This document shows, one piece after another, positions 24,300 to 36,860 of a stretch of 64,000 nucleotides of DNA. A model generated the notes under the pieces. That model made no database searches. It saw nothing but the letters and a program-made list of their open reading frames with translations, and had not been told where the DNA came from. The DNA is taken from contig JADLSH010000114.1 in NCBI GenBank assembly GCA_016169945.1, positions 310,001 through 374,000 of the forward strand, read 5' to 3'. The stretch comes from Trachythela sp. YZ-2020 (Eukaryota > Cnidaria > Anthozoa > Malacalcyonacea > Clavulariidae). The first letter of the stretch is position 1. Every line of letters starts with the position of its first letter. Position numbers and translations under genes: made by a program.

Positions 24300-25582
24300 C
24301 TACATCCAAGTGCAACTTTAAACAGCTAACAAGACTTTTAAGACTTTTAGAACTTCCTCAGCCAAAAGAATATTACTCCGAAGTGGCGCCAATTTTGCAT
24401 TTCGCGCGCTACTGATCTCTTAGGAATACCTAAAATGTTCCTGTTTTCTAAATACATATTTCCAGTAAAAAGACAGTAATTCTGAGGTAATATCAGTTTT
24501 TGGTATACAATACTTTAACCCATTCAGGCGCAATGTGCACTGACGTGCAGGGGGCACGTGCCCCCCCCCTCCCTCCCCCAAGTTTTCTTCAAAGTCCCCT
24601 TTTCTCCAGTTAAAACAATGGAAAAAGTGCCCTTTTCTAATAGAAGAGGTGTCCTTAAGACAAAGTGCCCCCCCAACTTGAAGTTGCTTCCTATGCCTAT
24701 GATACTCTGTCTAACACCAGATAATTCTACTTGTCAAGGGAAGCATTATGCACCTTTAATGGGTTAATTAGTAGAACTCTGTGCATTTTTATGAAACATG
24801 AAGTAGCATGTCAACCATCTTGGTGGTTTTGAAATGACCTCAAAGAAGCCAAATTGGCAAGCACCAATATTTAATGACCAGTATTTGTTACCAACAAGGA
24901 AATGCATGAGAACAACCAACAGAACACACAAGACAACCAGTTGCAGTCTATGGTACTCTTATGTATATGGGAAAGTGATATATTTCCACACTTAATTTGC
25001 ATACATGTAATGTATACTTTATGGAAAAGGTCAACATTTTGCCAACCCCACCCATGGTCTTCTCTCCCTTCTGCAAGAAACCCTGAAAATGTTAGACTAT
25101 GGAATATTACAAGAGAGGAGAGCAGCTCACCAAAATTTACTAGGGGTCTTAATCTGGCGAGGGAAGACCATGGGCATCGTACAGTAAAAAGATAATTATC
25201 AGTTTATCCATACTATTTTAAAACAACTAATTTTTATACAGCATTATTAAAAATGTGAGTCACATAGCTATTCATGTTCATATGATTACAAAATGTTCAT
25301 CTACTTTGGAAAAGGAACAGAGAATTTATTGTTCAATGATACAGTCACTTCAACAAGTCACTTTCTATAATACAGGACCTCTCTGCCATCACAGCGGTCA
25401 GCACCAGTGGATCAGGATGACACGTCTTAATAATGTTTTCTAATTTCAATGTTTTAGTCTCTATATAATAAAAATTTCAAATGTGATAATTGACAACTAG
25501 TCAAACTTGGCATACACCATTTTAATATGGTGTATACTTGTGCTCCATACCCCTCTCAGACTCTACTGGATTGCAAGTTTTC
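24300..25582. other. P-element interior, no gene recognised
   Basis: Upstream side of the transposase exon 1. A probable small repeat with inverted ends TTAACCCATT and AATGGGTTAA spans about 24518-24765 and includes C-rich runs. Nothing else is supported. Confidence 0.4.
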
Positions 25583-25612
25583 TGCATAAAAACACTTGAA
25601 GCAGTTTATAAT

Positions 25613-28075
25613 AAGCAAATTTATAGACAATATAAATTTAAGTTAATGAGACAACGCGTTGAAGCTAGTATGTTAAGCAAGATATCAGATAAGTTTCTGT
25701 CTCAAAGGCGGTGATTCCTTCCGTCCTGGCCTCAAGGAATGCATTGTTTAGTTTTACTTATTGACAGATAGTTCAAAGATCATTTTCATCATTGGGCATG
25801 CTTTCACGTGAGCAGCCCTGGATATTGCATGCTAACGCTTCCTACTAACAAATTGACCAATCATAACGCGCAATATAATACAAGTTAATTAGCGCATAAC
25901 TTGCAGGATGCTAACAAGATCATATCATTTATACTGAGCGCTTCGTTTCTATAATATATTGTTTCAGATATAGAAAGAGTTCTAGTTTGAATACACATAT
26001 GATCTATATGCCTACAAAATTTGTTTGCACTTTTTATGCATGATCCGCATTATATTTGCTTTGTTTGCATGAAACCAAATATCTAAAGCCGAGGCTCAAG
26101 CTACTTTCCAATGTCAATGCCTGCATGTATACAACATCATACTATAATTTTGGTTTTTATCGAGGGAACAATCACAACAAGAAAACAAAACGATTTAAAG
26201 AATGCTCAAATAAACAAATAAATAAAAAGACATGTCTTGATATAATCAGCTCTGTTTGTCGTGTTATCAACACTCCAATCGAGAACTTGTAAGATAGAAG
26301 CTTTGTGGGGAAGCTGCTGGTCAATTGTCTTGGCCCCATCCAGGTTTCCTGTATCGTAGGTTTTTCCTGGCCTCCCTGACATTCCAGCTGTAATATGAGT
26401 GATGGTAATGCTCAAATCAGCCACTCTAACAATAAGGCTAAATACATAACAATTCTTCATTTTAAAAAATGGGGAGAAGGTCTTTTCGTCTATGGGGAAT
26501 ACACATTCTGTGTATTTGTGGGGTTGAAGTCTCCCAAAATGTCAACTTCAGGCCCATAGACTCAATATACGTCACACATATACCATATAATTAAGGACTG
26601 TCCATATAGGGGTTTATCGCCCCTTGGTCAGGTTAAGGACTGCCCGTATGGGTCTAGCACTCTGGGTCAGGTTAAGGACTGTCCATAGGGGTTTCATTCC
26701 CCTTGGTCAGGTTAAGGACTGTCCAAGTGTTTCTTGGTTCAGGGCCGTCAGGGAATAGCTACCCCTGGCAAGGCTCTGCTTTATGGTCAGAGCATTCAGT
26801 TCAGTCAATCAGTTCAGCTTAAGGTGTGACGTGAGTAGGGATGATGTTTGTCATAATATGAGTCTTCACACCCCAGAACCCCTTCTCCCACAAAATATGT
26901 TTTGTTTGAATTGTGTTTTTATAAATACGGTTTTATATCAACAGCTTGGGTCATTAAAGCAAATTTATAGACAATATAAATTTAAGTTAATGAGACAACG
27001 CGTTGAAGCTAGTATGTTAAGCAAGATATCAGATAAGTTTCTGTCTCAAAGGCGGTGATTCCTTCCGTCCTGGCCTCAAGGAATGCATTGTTTAGTTTTA
27101 CTTATTGACAGATAGTTCAAAGATCATTTTCATCATTGGGCATGCTTTCACGTGAGCAGCCCTGGATATTGCATGCTAACGCTTCCTACTAACAAATTGA
27201 CCAATCATAACGCGCAATATAATACAAGTTAATTAGCGCATAACTTGCAGGATGCTAACAAGATCATATCATTTATACTGAGCGCCGCTTACTCAAGTTA
27301 TTGAAATAATTTCCCACCCACCCACCTCCTTGGCTATTCAGCCTGACGTTTGCTCTAAGTTAGAGTTACCTTGAATATGTTCAAAATTGCAAATTCATCG
27401 ATATAATATTGGTAGTTAATATATCAGTGGAAATAATAGCTATTATATAAAAATGGAAGCAGCTATCATCAACTGTCTTCAACACCATATACTGGATCAA
27501 GGACTAGAAAGGACATTTTGGAAAGAGACACAAACAATGTTGCTGCTAGATAATGCCTTTACTTTAGTATGTATATAGTTAAAAACTAACGTTTTCGGTC
27601 GCAGACTATTTTGTTATTTTGGTTAATAAATTTGTGGTCCGGGTTGAAGTCTCCCAAAATGTCAACTTCAGGCCCATAGACTCAATATCGTCACACATAT
27701 ACCATATAATTAAGGACTGTCCATATAGGGGTTTATCGCCCCTTGGTCAGGTTAAGGACTGCCCGTATGGGTCTAGCACTCTGGGTCAGGTTAAGGACTG
27801 TCCATAGGGGTTTCATTCCCCTTGGTCAGGTTAAGGACTGTCCAAGTGTTTCTTGGTTCAGGGCCGTCAGGGAATAGCTACCCCTGGCAAGGCTCTGCTT
27901 TATGGTCAGAGCATTCAGTTCAGTCAATCAGTTCAGCTTAAGGTGTGACGTGAGTAGGGATGATGTTTGTCATAATATGAGTCTTCACACCCCAGAACCC
28001 CTTCTCCCACAAAATATGTTTTGTTTGAATTGTGTTTTTATAAATACGGTTTTATATCAACAGCTTGGGTCATTA
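25613..28075. repeat. Nested dimeric insertion in the right TIR of the P element
   Basis: The order is B1 (25613-25944), unique, A1 (about 26520-26956), B2 (26957-27285), unique, A2 (about 27637-28075). B1/B2 and A1/A2 are near-identical, so the block looks like two head-to-tail copies with different middles. A contains a tandem of about four 40-bp units beginning TAAGGACTGTCC (26593-26740 and 27712-27860). No coding sequence is recognised. The block splits sequence that is continuous in the left TIR. Confidence 0.65.
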
Positions 28076-28728
28076 ATGAATGATACAGAGCTTGTTTTAG
28101 AAACGAATATATTTATATAATATTTAAATGTATTTTTCGGTCAAAAACCAAAACCAAAACTCCAATCTGAGATACAAAATGCAATTAGCCAATATAGATA
28201 TAAAGCTATTGTTGCTATAAATGTTCATATAGGCATAGCACAACATAGCCCGAGAGCAACACCAATATTCTACACTTTTTCGCTTGATTAAGAAAGACAA
28301 ACGCTTATTATACATTGCTTACCTTTCGTTTAATCCATTCGACTTGAGTTTCTATCCAGCCAGAGTGTTTGTTTAGCGAAAATGCCAGCATGAAAGACCA
28401 CTTGGCAGAGAGTTTTGGCCGAAAATGGACTTCGCGTATGCAACTTGTCAAACGTCTTTAGCGGCGATTTTTTACCGAAATCCACAAAAGTATCTCTCCA
28501 AAAGTAAGAAAATATCCTGTTCTTTTCATTACAAGACGAACGGTTTAGTCCAGCGCTTGGAAATGCCTCAAAATTGTGAAAAACCAGCCTCGCCGACTCA
28601 TTTCCCCATACAACTCCATATTGTTTTCGCTGCAAAGTGGTAACCGGAAGTAAATTTGCGCCGATAGAAGTAAATTTGCGCAGGTATAGAAGCTATATCC
28701 AGTCTATTATTAGATCAGTGCGTGCCAC

Positions 28729-30300
28729 AGCTAATTGGTAATAAACGAAAGCATTTAGAAAAAACATTGTCTGCAGCTCAGCGAGACAAAATGTTATTTG
28801 AAGAGGCTAAAGAAGATGCAAGATTTAGAAAGGACATGACAGAGTCGATGAAGGAATCCTCATCTACTTTGCACAAGGTATAAAAGATGTGAGTAAATCA
28901 TGGTGATGCACCATGTCACTCTATGACACAGTGGCTTTTAAAGCAAACACAAAGTGTCAAGTACCAATTTTGTGAGAGTTTTCCTCACAACTATACCCTC
29001 TTCCTCCTTACAAGGGTAAATTGGATCTGGATTGTTTTGAAATTCAGCTGCATTTTTTCTGATGAATCCAATCTGAGAGTTGACTAGATGTTGATCAACA
29101 TTAACATTGGTTTTTTTCACAATAATTATGCAAAACAAAGCAAGCATACACCACTTTAGGTATTGTTTCTAATTTGAAGTCCATCTTGCGGGTAAGTATG
29201 GCCCATCTAGCTTTAAGGCGGCCAATTGCACATTCTATTGGATTCCTTGCGGCTCTCAGTATGTTGTTGAAAATGACTTCTTCATTGCTGGTGCATTACT
29301 TCCCTGGTGCGTGCAGGGAAGTAATGAGTAGGCAGGATCACCGATACGGTAATTTGGAACTTTGGCTCTCCCTACAACTGGGGTCTGATAGGTAGTTGGC
29401 AACTTATTCTCTCTTAGCTTAATATTAAGTGAGGAATTAGTAAAAATCTTTGCGTCATGGACACTGCCTGGTCACATGCACTCAACATCCAGGAAATAGC
29501 CCCTATAGTCACATACTCCTTGTGCGCTTAGCGAATGATATTGTTTGTAACAGAAAATATATTGTGAGTTATCTGCTGGGCACTTAATTAATTGGAATGT
29601 GTGTCTCCTCCACACAACCAAAGGCGTGTGTCATCCCAAATTTTGCTTCAAACTCGGATACCTTCCTTTGCATGCTTTCCTGGCTCCTGGGAAGATGTAT
29701 GTATTTTGGACCCATTTCCTTTGAGATAACTTGACAAACCTCAGTTATGACAGCTGAAGTAGTGTTAATAGCAACTCCAAATGTACTTGCAGTCATTCCC
29801 AAAGAGCCTGTATCTTTTAAAAAGTATAATGTCAGTGCCAATTTTTTCTCAGTGCTCTGTATTTTGGAGAACTCGGATTTGGTGAAATATATGGGTCCAA
29901 CTCTCCTAATAAGTTCATCAAAGATTCTCTTGGCATTCTAAAGTTCTTTTTCCAGTGATCCACTGGAGCTATTCCATTCAACATGTTATCCCACCATAAA
30001 TCAGTACGACCTTGTTTCAACCAGCAGCTGCGTGGTCTTCTATTCAACAAATTTAATCTACGTCGAACCAGTTTTCACGAAAATAATTTCGTTTTCTTGC
30101 AATCATAGTGATAATGGCGTTGTTTTGCCTTGATAGTTGATGCCCCAAATGAGAATAAGACCGAACATTTCTGTAACGAGAGAAACAACAGCTGAAATGC
30201 TTGCAACAACACATTGTTTAACTTTCTTCGAAGGCGCCATGTTTTTTTATATTTTCCCCGCAATTCGCGCCAATTCATTTCCGGTCTGGAAGGCGAGATA
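28729..30300 (-). pseudogene. Harbinger transposase, copy 1 (degraded)
   Basis: Minus-strand pieces match the copy-2 transposase: LNRRPRSCWLKQGRTDLWWD, ALTLYFLKDTGSLGMT and FGMTHAFGCVEETHIPI. Here the first catalytic aspartate region reads CVEET instead of CVDET, and stops and frame breaks are more numerous. Plus-strand remains of the Myb-like ORF's 3' end overlap its left edge (28729-28880). Confidence 0.7.
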
Positions 30301-30693
30301 AAATTTCCCATATGAAAGCGGGACATATTTTGTCTCGGTAAGCGGGACGTCCCAAAATATTTCTGTCTAAAGTAAAGCCTGTTCGGCCTTCGACTTCAGC
30401 CGTATCGTAGCGAAACGTACCGTATTTTTTTGCACCACAACTATACAAAAGAAAATCCTACGGTACGTTAAGTTAAGTTAGGGTTGAAGGTTCAAACATC
30501 ATGCGGCTAAACACAAAGAGTTTAAATATGCAAAAATGTTATTCAAAGGAAAACGACAAGCATTTTTACACGGCTGATTCGCTTTAAAGTGCCACAGAAT
30601 ATACCTGACGTGCACTTTCTTCATTTCGCTTTAACACAAAATATGCTTGTGGCTATACATAAAACAGGAATGGATAATTAATCAGTTTAAACA

Positions 30694-30957
30694 TAGTCCC
30701 TATAATACAGTGTCTGGAAACGCGGCAAACTTGAAAGTTTATAGCCATGTGCGTGCGTTGATGTTGAGGGTGTACTGAGAGTGCACGTTTTCTTTGTCTT
30801 ACAAATGTTAATATTCAGCTGCACGGATTTTATTGGCTGCTTCCTTCATTATGGTAAGAGAAGAATGTGTTTACTGAGCGCGAAGGTGCACAAACATGAA
30901 CAAAAACATAGAAGAAAAGGTTTAGATGCGTTTCCAGACACTGTGTTATAGGGACTA
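30694..30957. mobile_element. MITE with TAGTCCCTATAA ends
   Basis: TAGTCCCTATAATACAGTGT at 30694 is inverted at 30957 (TAGTCCCTATAACACAGTGT), with TCTGGAAACGC shared further in. It is 264 bp long and non-coding. The duplicated copy (41116 to about 45701) has the 4.3-kb element inserted within its left arm. Confidence 0.65.
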
Positions 30958-31263
30958 TTGTTAAGATAAAGGAAGGCGCTCTTCATTGACCTAGAAGTGC
31001 TTACGTCACACAACCTTTCAATCCATATAAACATTAGGTAAACGCATATCAATGTGAGATACGTCAAATATTCATCGTTTCACAGTCCGATGACGTAGGG
31101 ACTGCAAAGGTCAATTTAATACAATTTGGGTATATTACATTGATATTTTAGAAATGAGAGCATGCTTGTGTCATCATGATGGTTAAAAACTTCGGAATAT
31201 ACACAATCCCGCACACAACGAACTGTTCATTTTACTCTCAGTGTTAGTTGTAAATAAAGTTAT

Positions 31264-31626
31264 TTAATCTTGTGGAGATCGTTGAAATATAAGGTCCAGC
31301 ATGAATTCAATGCGAGGAAAATATCGTACTATAAAACAAAGGTGCGCCATTTAAAGAAGGATGACTGCCGTATGTGGTGGAAAATTGTGAACAAAATGGC
31401 AGGTAAATCTGAGAAGAATCACTCGCTTGAGCAAGAGGGAAGAACCCTGGATCAATCAGAATTAGTTAAAGTCTTGAATGTGTTCTATGCATCGGTGAAT
31501 AGTGACATTCCACCTCTTGATTTAGCGGCACTTCCAGCATTTCTTCCAGCCAAAGAACCCGTCCCAATTGTCCAACCACACGAAGTATCCAAACAGGCCT
31601 TCACTTTTGGTAAGCTGGATTCTTAA
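31264..31626 (+). pseudogene. LINE fragment between endonuclease and reverse transcriptase
   Basis: An open frame of 118 codons includes KISYYKTKVRHLKKDDCRMW and WWKIVNKMAGKSEKN, a pattern typical of the linker between the endonuclease and reverse-transcriptase domains of non-LTR elements. It ends at FGKLDS just where a KA-GPDG motif would be expected. The copy at 46014-46370 encodes the identical peptide. Confidence 0.6.
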
Positions 31627-31663
31627 AAACCTGTCTATTATCCCGTAATGACGTCACAACTAT

Positions 31664-31840
31664 AAGGGCTAGGATGAATGTTGATGTTAGGATAAGGATT
31701 GAGGTTAGGGTTAGGATAAGGGTTAAGATGTTGGTTGAAGTTAGGATGAGGGTTAAGATAAGGGTTGAGTTTACGATTAAGATTAGGTGTTAGGATTAGG
31801 ATTGAGGTTAGGATAAGAATTACAGTTATGATTGAGTTTG
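31664..31840 (+). repeat. Degenerate telomere-like TTAGGG array
   Basis: Repeated GGTTAGGGTTAGGATAAGGG-type hexamers with many variants (TTAGGA, TTAAGA, TTGAGG). The duplicate is at 46408-46590. This is an interstitial, decayed array rather than a telomere. Confidence 0.6.
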
Positions 31841-32916
31841 TATTTACATTTAGGGACCAGTCGTTATTTATGGCCGGGGTTGTAACCTATTAAGCAGATT
31901 GCTTTAATAGTTTGATTGCTCACGTTCACCGCACACGGGTGGAGTAAACTAGAACACACGCCAACCCTTTAAATGCTCGCACACTAGATCCTGGAAATTC
32001 GCAAGGGTCTCCATTATTACCTTGCAGCTCCATTATGAAAAATTGGATTTAGATGCTTTGATTTTGTGTGGGGAAAACACTATGATTATATATTTGGTGT
32101 GGTGTATTCCACTAAAGAGAATTCAAAATGTATTTATCGCTTTGTAAACCTAACTATAAAAAACTTATATATTTCCTTCTGTTTGTTCAGATGATTCGTT
32201 AGGTGGAGATATGTACTGGTCATTAGGTCTTCATCTCTATACACCTCTACCATTTCGACCTGGTGGCTTCGCTGAAAGATTTCGTACTCATATTTTTGCA
32301 ACTGCTGGGAATCTTACACAATTTACTGAAGGTACAGTATCGTAAACGTTTAATAAATGTCCAGTCTCTAATAAACGCTCTATATCTAATAGACGCCCAT
32401 TTAAGCTAGAATTCTCTAATAGTCGCCCCTCTCTATTTAAAATAATTCCCTTTATCACATAAACGCACCCTCTCTACGTATATTAGATCATTTACCGTAT
32501 GATTTTCCTAAATCATGTTCCATTTCTCTTCGTGATTTTCTAACCAATAATATACATGAAAAATTTGTGAATTCTAATTCGCTGAGAGCAGTGCAATATT
32601 AATGCAGCGTAGTAATCCTGACGATAATCGATCTGTCGCACTGATCTGGAAATAATACTGGATTTAGTATCTATTGTGTTAAAAATTAAGCCGAAAGTCA
32701 TGACGGATTTATGTTGTCTAGCAATATTTAACTGGCTCCATTTCCTGTACCAGTGAACAATAGGTTGCGCTTTTTTTCAGAGCAGTGATCTATCGATATT
32801 TTTCATTCGGGATGGTCTTCTCAGCAGTATTAATCAGCTATATTGGTTTTGAAACTGTGCACACCCAGATGTTTGTTGAATGTCGACTTTATCAGCTTAT
32901 ATGTAGGGCTAGAATA

Positions 32917-33208
32917 CAGGGGTGGATCCAGCAGCGTTTTTTTAGGGGGGTGCCGGGTGAGTCGAGCGGCGAAGGCGCGAGCCCCTAGGGGGGTCCGGGG
33001 ACCTTTAAAAGATAAAATGATTTCTTTGTTTATATTTAAGGGTTTTTGATTGGTGTTTAACCGTATTTTAATATCTCTTTTTTCAATATTGAATACTTAT
33101 AATGATGGGCATTTACTGCAATTATAGTAATACTGATTTTTTGCACCCCCCTTGCACCCCTGTTGACAAAGCGCACCCCTGTGCACCCCTCCCCTAAATC
33201 CACCCCTG
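32917..33208. mobile_element. hAT-like MITE, perfect 8-bp TSD
   Basis: The 292-bp element has CAGGGGTGGAT at the left and ATCCACCCCTG at the right. CTAGAATA flanks it at 32909-32916 and 33209-33216. Copy 1 has the empty site at about 7460. It is non-coding. Confidence 0.88.
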
Positions 33209-33333
33209 CTAGAATATATTGCTTCGTGCCGAATAATACATCAGAATATTGTTAAAGAGCTCAGAACGTCATCTTACTTTGGACGGCACATATTCGTTCT
33301 GCAATAATGATTTACATATTGCACTGCGTTTTT

Positions 33334-34731
33334 AGTGCAAAGTTTCTTCGAAACTTTGCAGTATTGTGGTGAGTGGCGAAAATTCAAACGAGTCAGTCAT
33401 TCATTCATTCATTCAATCATAGTGTAAACTTTCCGGGGGTGCATACAATTTATGTTTCTTTTTAAATTTCATTAACATTTAGTGATTTAGTGCTTCAAGA
33501 TAGGGCTTCACATTTTTCTTTAAATATTATTTTGATCTTATGGCGATTTTACACAAACTATGTTGAATTAGAGTCTTTATATTGAACTTGAAACATTTGC
33601 TGAAGACGTTTAATTGACATTTTCTGTGATATAAATAATTACGTTTGAAGTGTGAACGTAAACAACAGTACTGTTTATATATATCATTGTCATTGACATT
33701 GTTAGGAAAACGTTACACAATATTTCCGCTTTGAAAAAAATCCCCTTAAAAATTGTGTCGGTGTTCTAGTTGAAGGCAGTGGCCGACTATACACCCTTAG
33801 TTTTTATACTATTTCACCAAACAATTCAGATTTCCGACTTGGACTTACTTAACTTGGGCTAATATATAATAGCCGCCCATGTGCAAAATTTGACAGTCCG
33901 GAATTATAGAGTACAAACATATACAGTAGAGTCATATTACTGTAAACAAAATTTTCAACACAACATTTAATAATAATATGAACCCTGTAATATTTACAAA
34001 ACTAAACTATATCATACATGTAACTACTCTTTACTCTTTGTCCTTCTATAACTTAATACTGAGTATAAGTCATAAACATAACGATTAACGAATGTTTTTC
34101 TTTCAACACAACGACAACGTAATATTTACTGTAACTATTCATCCACAACATTCATTGCCTTGATAACTTTGTCCTCTCTCAAGATTACAAATAAAATCTT
34201 TTTTACTAAAAGCAAAGTTTCAATGATCATTTTCTTGGAAAGCTTGGTACGGTCCGTCTCTTGTTACAAGTAATTATAAATGGGGCATAATTTGCCTGCG
34301 TATGTTTACGCTTGGCGTTAAAAACACGATTTTCAAAAGCGAAGTTAAAAATAGGCCTTCGAAAAACAAATGTCATGAGAACTTGACAATCTTGACATGT
34401 AAATACTGCTAGCTATAATTCCATGCATGACTCATCTATTTTATACGTCAGCAATAAATACGCATACACTTCCCACGGCGAGTTGTGAAATATTCTTTAT
34501 CTGTAGGATCAAGGAGAGATTTTCCTGAAACATTACTTGCATTTACTTGTAAATAATGGTGTTTTAATATACAGAATCCAAAATTCAACAAAAACATGTC
34601 TTCGCCGCAGAGTACTTCAGTGCTTTCATATTAATCTTTCGTTTTTCTTACTGAATTTCCCCCCATTTTCACTCCCATTTTCCTCAAAGCTTATGGCTCT
34701 TTGAAACTTTGCACAATCCTTGGATCCCTAG
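33334..34731. mobile_element. Unclassified 1.4-kb insertion
   Basis: Copy 1 reads GCGTTTTTTACATTC at about 7582. Copy 2 is split after GCGTTTTT and resumes at TTTACATTC. The left end has a hairpin TGCAAAGTTTC/GAAACTTTGCA, and the same GAAACTTTGCA recurs near the right end. The last bases are CTAG followed by T, as in Helitrons, but the left side lacks the expected A/TC boundary. A TCAT microsatellite is at about 33400. No gene is recognised. Confidence 0.5.
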
Positions 34732-36860
34732 TTTACATTCATTGCATTTTGACGTAGAAACTCCATAAAGTCTGGTTTTCAGTTGTTCGTATCTGTCCTG
34801 AACAACTCGTATTCGACTATGTGAAATAGTCTGGATCTATCTTGTATTTTGTGTCCTCTGTGCAAAATCGGTCTTTTCTGACTGTAGAGCAGTTCACTGC
34901 TGTAAAGATATATCGACACTCTATTACATCGGTCACTTTGATATGTTCTCGACAGTTACGACTAAATCATCCATAGAAATTTTTATACGGATTCACTTTT
35001 ATCTGATAACCCTTCAATGACCATGAATATATTTAAAAAGCAATACGTTTAAATAGTACTTACCCAATAAAATTATAAAATTTGGAACAATCCTAGATAA
35101 ACCTTGGAAAAAGCGAATGGAATCTTTAGGTGAAAACGTTCGATGGTCTTACGGAGCAGGGCTCGTGTTGCTAGCAGGGATAGCACGGTTTGAGCTAAAC
35201 TACTGCATTTTAGGATGGAATTCTCTTACTGACAGGTAAAGATATATAAGTTAGATGTTTTTGTGCAGCACAGTCCACCAAGGAAATTCTTGGGAAAAGA
35301 TATGCATTATTCCCATGAGTTTTGAACAGAAGATTTATTAGGAATTGTATTGTGTTGGCTTACTTCCGGGTCCAATGTTGACAAGTCCCTGTTTTTCGCC
35401 CTCCATCGCGTGCTACGTCATGTCATTCGCACTATAGTGGATCAGGGCATAGTCAATAGAATAAACAAGGTTAGGAACTCAATTGAAATAGAAAATAACT
35501 CATTATATAATTATGTTGGTTTACGTTGCAAAATTATGGTCCTTTCATCGTCACGTCATGATTGTGTATGACATATTTTCGCAAAATCAGCCAACAAAAC
35601 GACCATATTTCTGCATAAGCCTACACAAAGACATACTTGATAATAAGTTATATATTTGTATTTCCATCGAGGTTCCAAGCCTTGTATTCTATTAACTATG
35701 GTCAGAGTTATACAGCAAGGATTTGGAGCATGTCTACCTTCTGTATGTCAGATGAGTTTGGGTCCGACCTTAAATTTCCTTAGTTTTTCATACCACCAAT
35801 TTGTCATAAAATTCTACCTTGTCTTTCTTTAGTATCAACCCTGGTCTACAGTTTGGTGTTGGTATCAATGATTTATAGCGAGATTATATTTACTAGATAT
35901 ATTTGAAATATATTATGTTATATTTTTTGTACAATATATTGCGAGAGAGGACTGTGATGTGTATCATGAATTTATGATAAGCCAGATTTCTTTATCTAAA
36001 GCCAGGCGCACATGCTACGATATTAGTCGGTCATTGTATGGTTTAGGTGCATGGTATTTAACGAAGCCAAGGCAGAGGAATGAGAATAATTAGCCCACAG
36101 GTCATACCACTGACTATTTTTCGTTTTAACAAACGTCTATAAAGCATATAGTCGGCCGATTGAAATCATGAAAAGGCTAGCTGGTGGTAGGTGCAACCTG
36201 TTTCCCATGCAGGGTTTCACCTCCGTCACGCCCCCCTAACAGCTGCTCCGGCGAAACGTTGTTACCGTCTGGTAATGTGACATCCCAGAATTTGGGATGT
36301 AGAATAATTTGTCGTTAGGATGGATGGGTAGAGTTATGAGTAGTGCATATTAATTAACTTATACGATTTACTTTCCTATATATCGAACGTACGGTGCCAG
36401 TGTGGTTAGAGTATAACGAAGATTAACTACCTGAAAAATAGAATAAGAACTTCGACGTTCGTTTCGAGCCAAGGCACGATTCTTTTTCATTTATTAATGA
36501 CCCAAAGTCAGTTTGTATGAAAAATTCAGTTTGTAAAATAATTCAAGCTTTATAATGTGTGAAATTTTTACAGCATAATATTTATAGTTAACGAAATTGA
36601 TACAATCGTTGTCGCGTTTGTATCGGTCTAAAAATGTGTGATGGAATTGTATTGGTAAACAGCTAGAGCAAGACGATTCCGTGCCGCATGACCGCATCTT
36701 TATATGTGTAGTCTGTAGACGATAATATGCGAGAAAGCTTATTTTATTAATAATAATTCCAAGGATATAAAACTAATGACAAAAACACCGTCGTTCGATG
36801 TAGCGTCCTTTAGACGGATCTTTTAAATGGTAGTGATTCGTTTACCATGCTGTAGCAGAT

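Larger units (their letters stand above)
19889..28720. mobile_element. P element (8.8 kb), long TIRs, 8-bp TSD
   Basis: The ends are CACTGATCTAATAATAG and its complement. The flanks TGTGCCAC (19881-19888) and CGTGCCAC (28721-28728) match at 7 of 8 bases, and copy 2 shows the uninterrupted site at about 39075. The terminal inverted repeats are unusually long: 19889-20545 against 28076-28720 plus 25583-25612. The right repeat is split by a 2.46-kb insertion. The interior encodes a THAP-type transposase on the minus strand (20751-24290). It sits inside the Harbinger Myb-like ORF. Confidence 0.9.
18906..30366. mobile_element. PIF/Harbinger element, copy 1, split by a P element
   Basis: The left part runs 18906-19888 and the right part 28729-30366. 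The left end reads GGGCCTGTTCATATGATC after TTA. The shared inner end GGGACGTCCCGCTTA occurs inverted at both sides. The left part carries the Myb-like ORF. The right part carries the transposase on the minus strand, more degraded than in copy 2. The outermost right end does not mirror the left, so the terminus is lost or rearranged. Confidence 0.7.
30373..31999 (+). repeat. Z repeat, copy 1 of the duplication
   Basis: Starts AAAGCCTGTTCGGCC and ends CTGGAAATTCG. It contains a MITE (30694-30957), a LINE coding fragment (31270-31626) and a degenerate TTAGGG-like array (31664-31836). The same block is at 40801-46765 with a 4.3-kb insertion, and a diverged part is at 773-1320. Confidence 0.7.
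6564..32001 (+). repeat. Tandem segmental duplication, copy 1
   Basis: Both copies start with GGGTCTCCATTATTACC (6564 and 32005) and end with CTGGAAATTCG (about 32001 and 46765). Near-identical sequence covers SAMM50 E3-E5, a LINE reverse-transcriptase end, a Harbinger element and the Z repeat. Copy 1 is about 25.4 kb because of later insertions at 7916-8192, 9499-10276, 11472-18368 and 19889-28720. Without them it is about 9 kb. Confidence 0.85.
32191..35878 (+). pseudogene. SAMM50: SAMM50 second partial copy, exons E3-E5
   Basis: Exons 32191-32331, 35097-35235 and 35833-35878 match E3-E5 of the first copy in length (141, 139 and 46 bases), phase and splice sites, and the coding sequence is essentially unchanged. 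E1 and E2 are absent because the duplication begins inside the E2-E3 intron. It could only be expressed by splicing from an upstream exon. The intron between E3 and E4 holds a hAT-like MITE and a 1.4-kb insertion. Confidence 0.8.
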
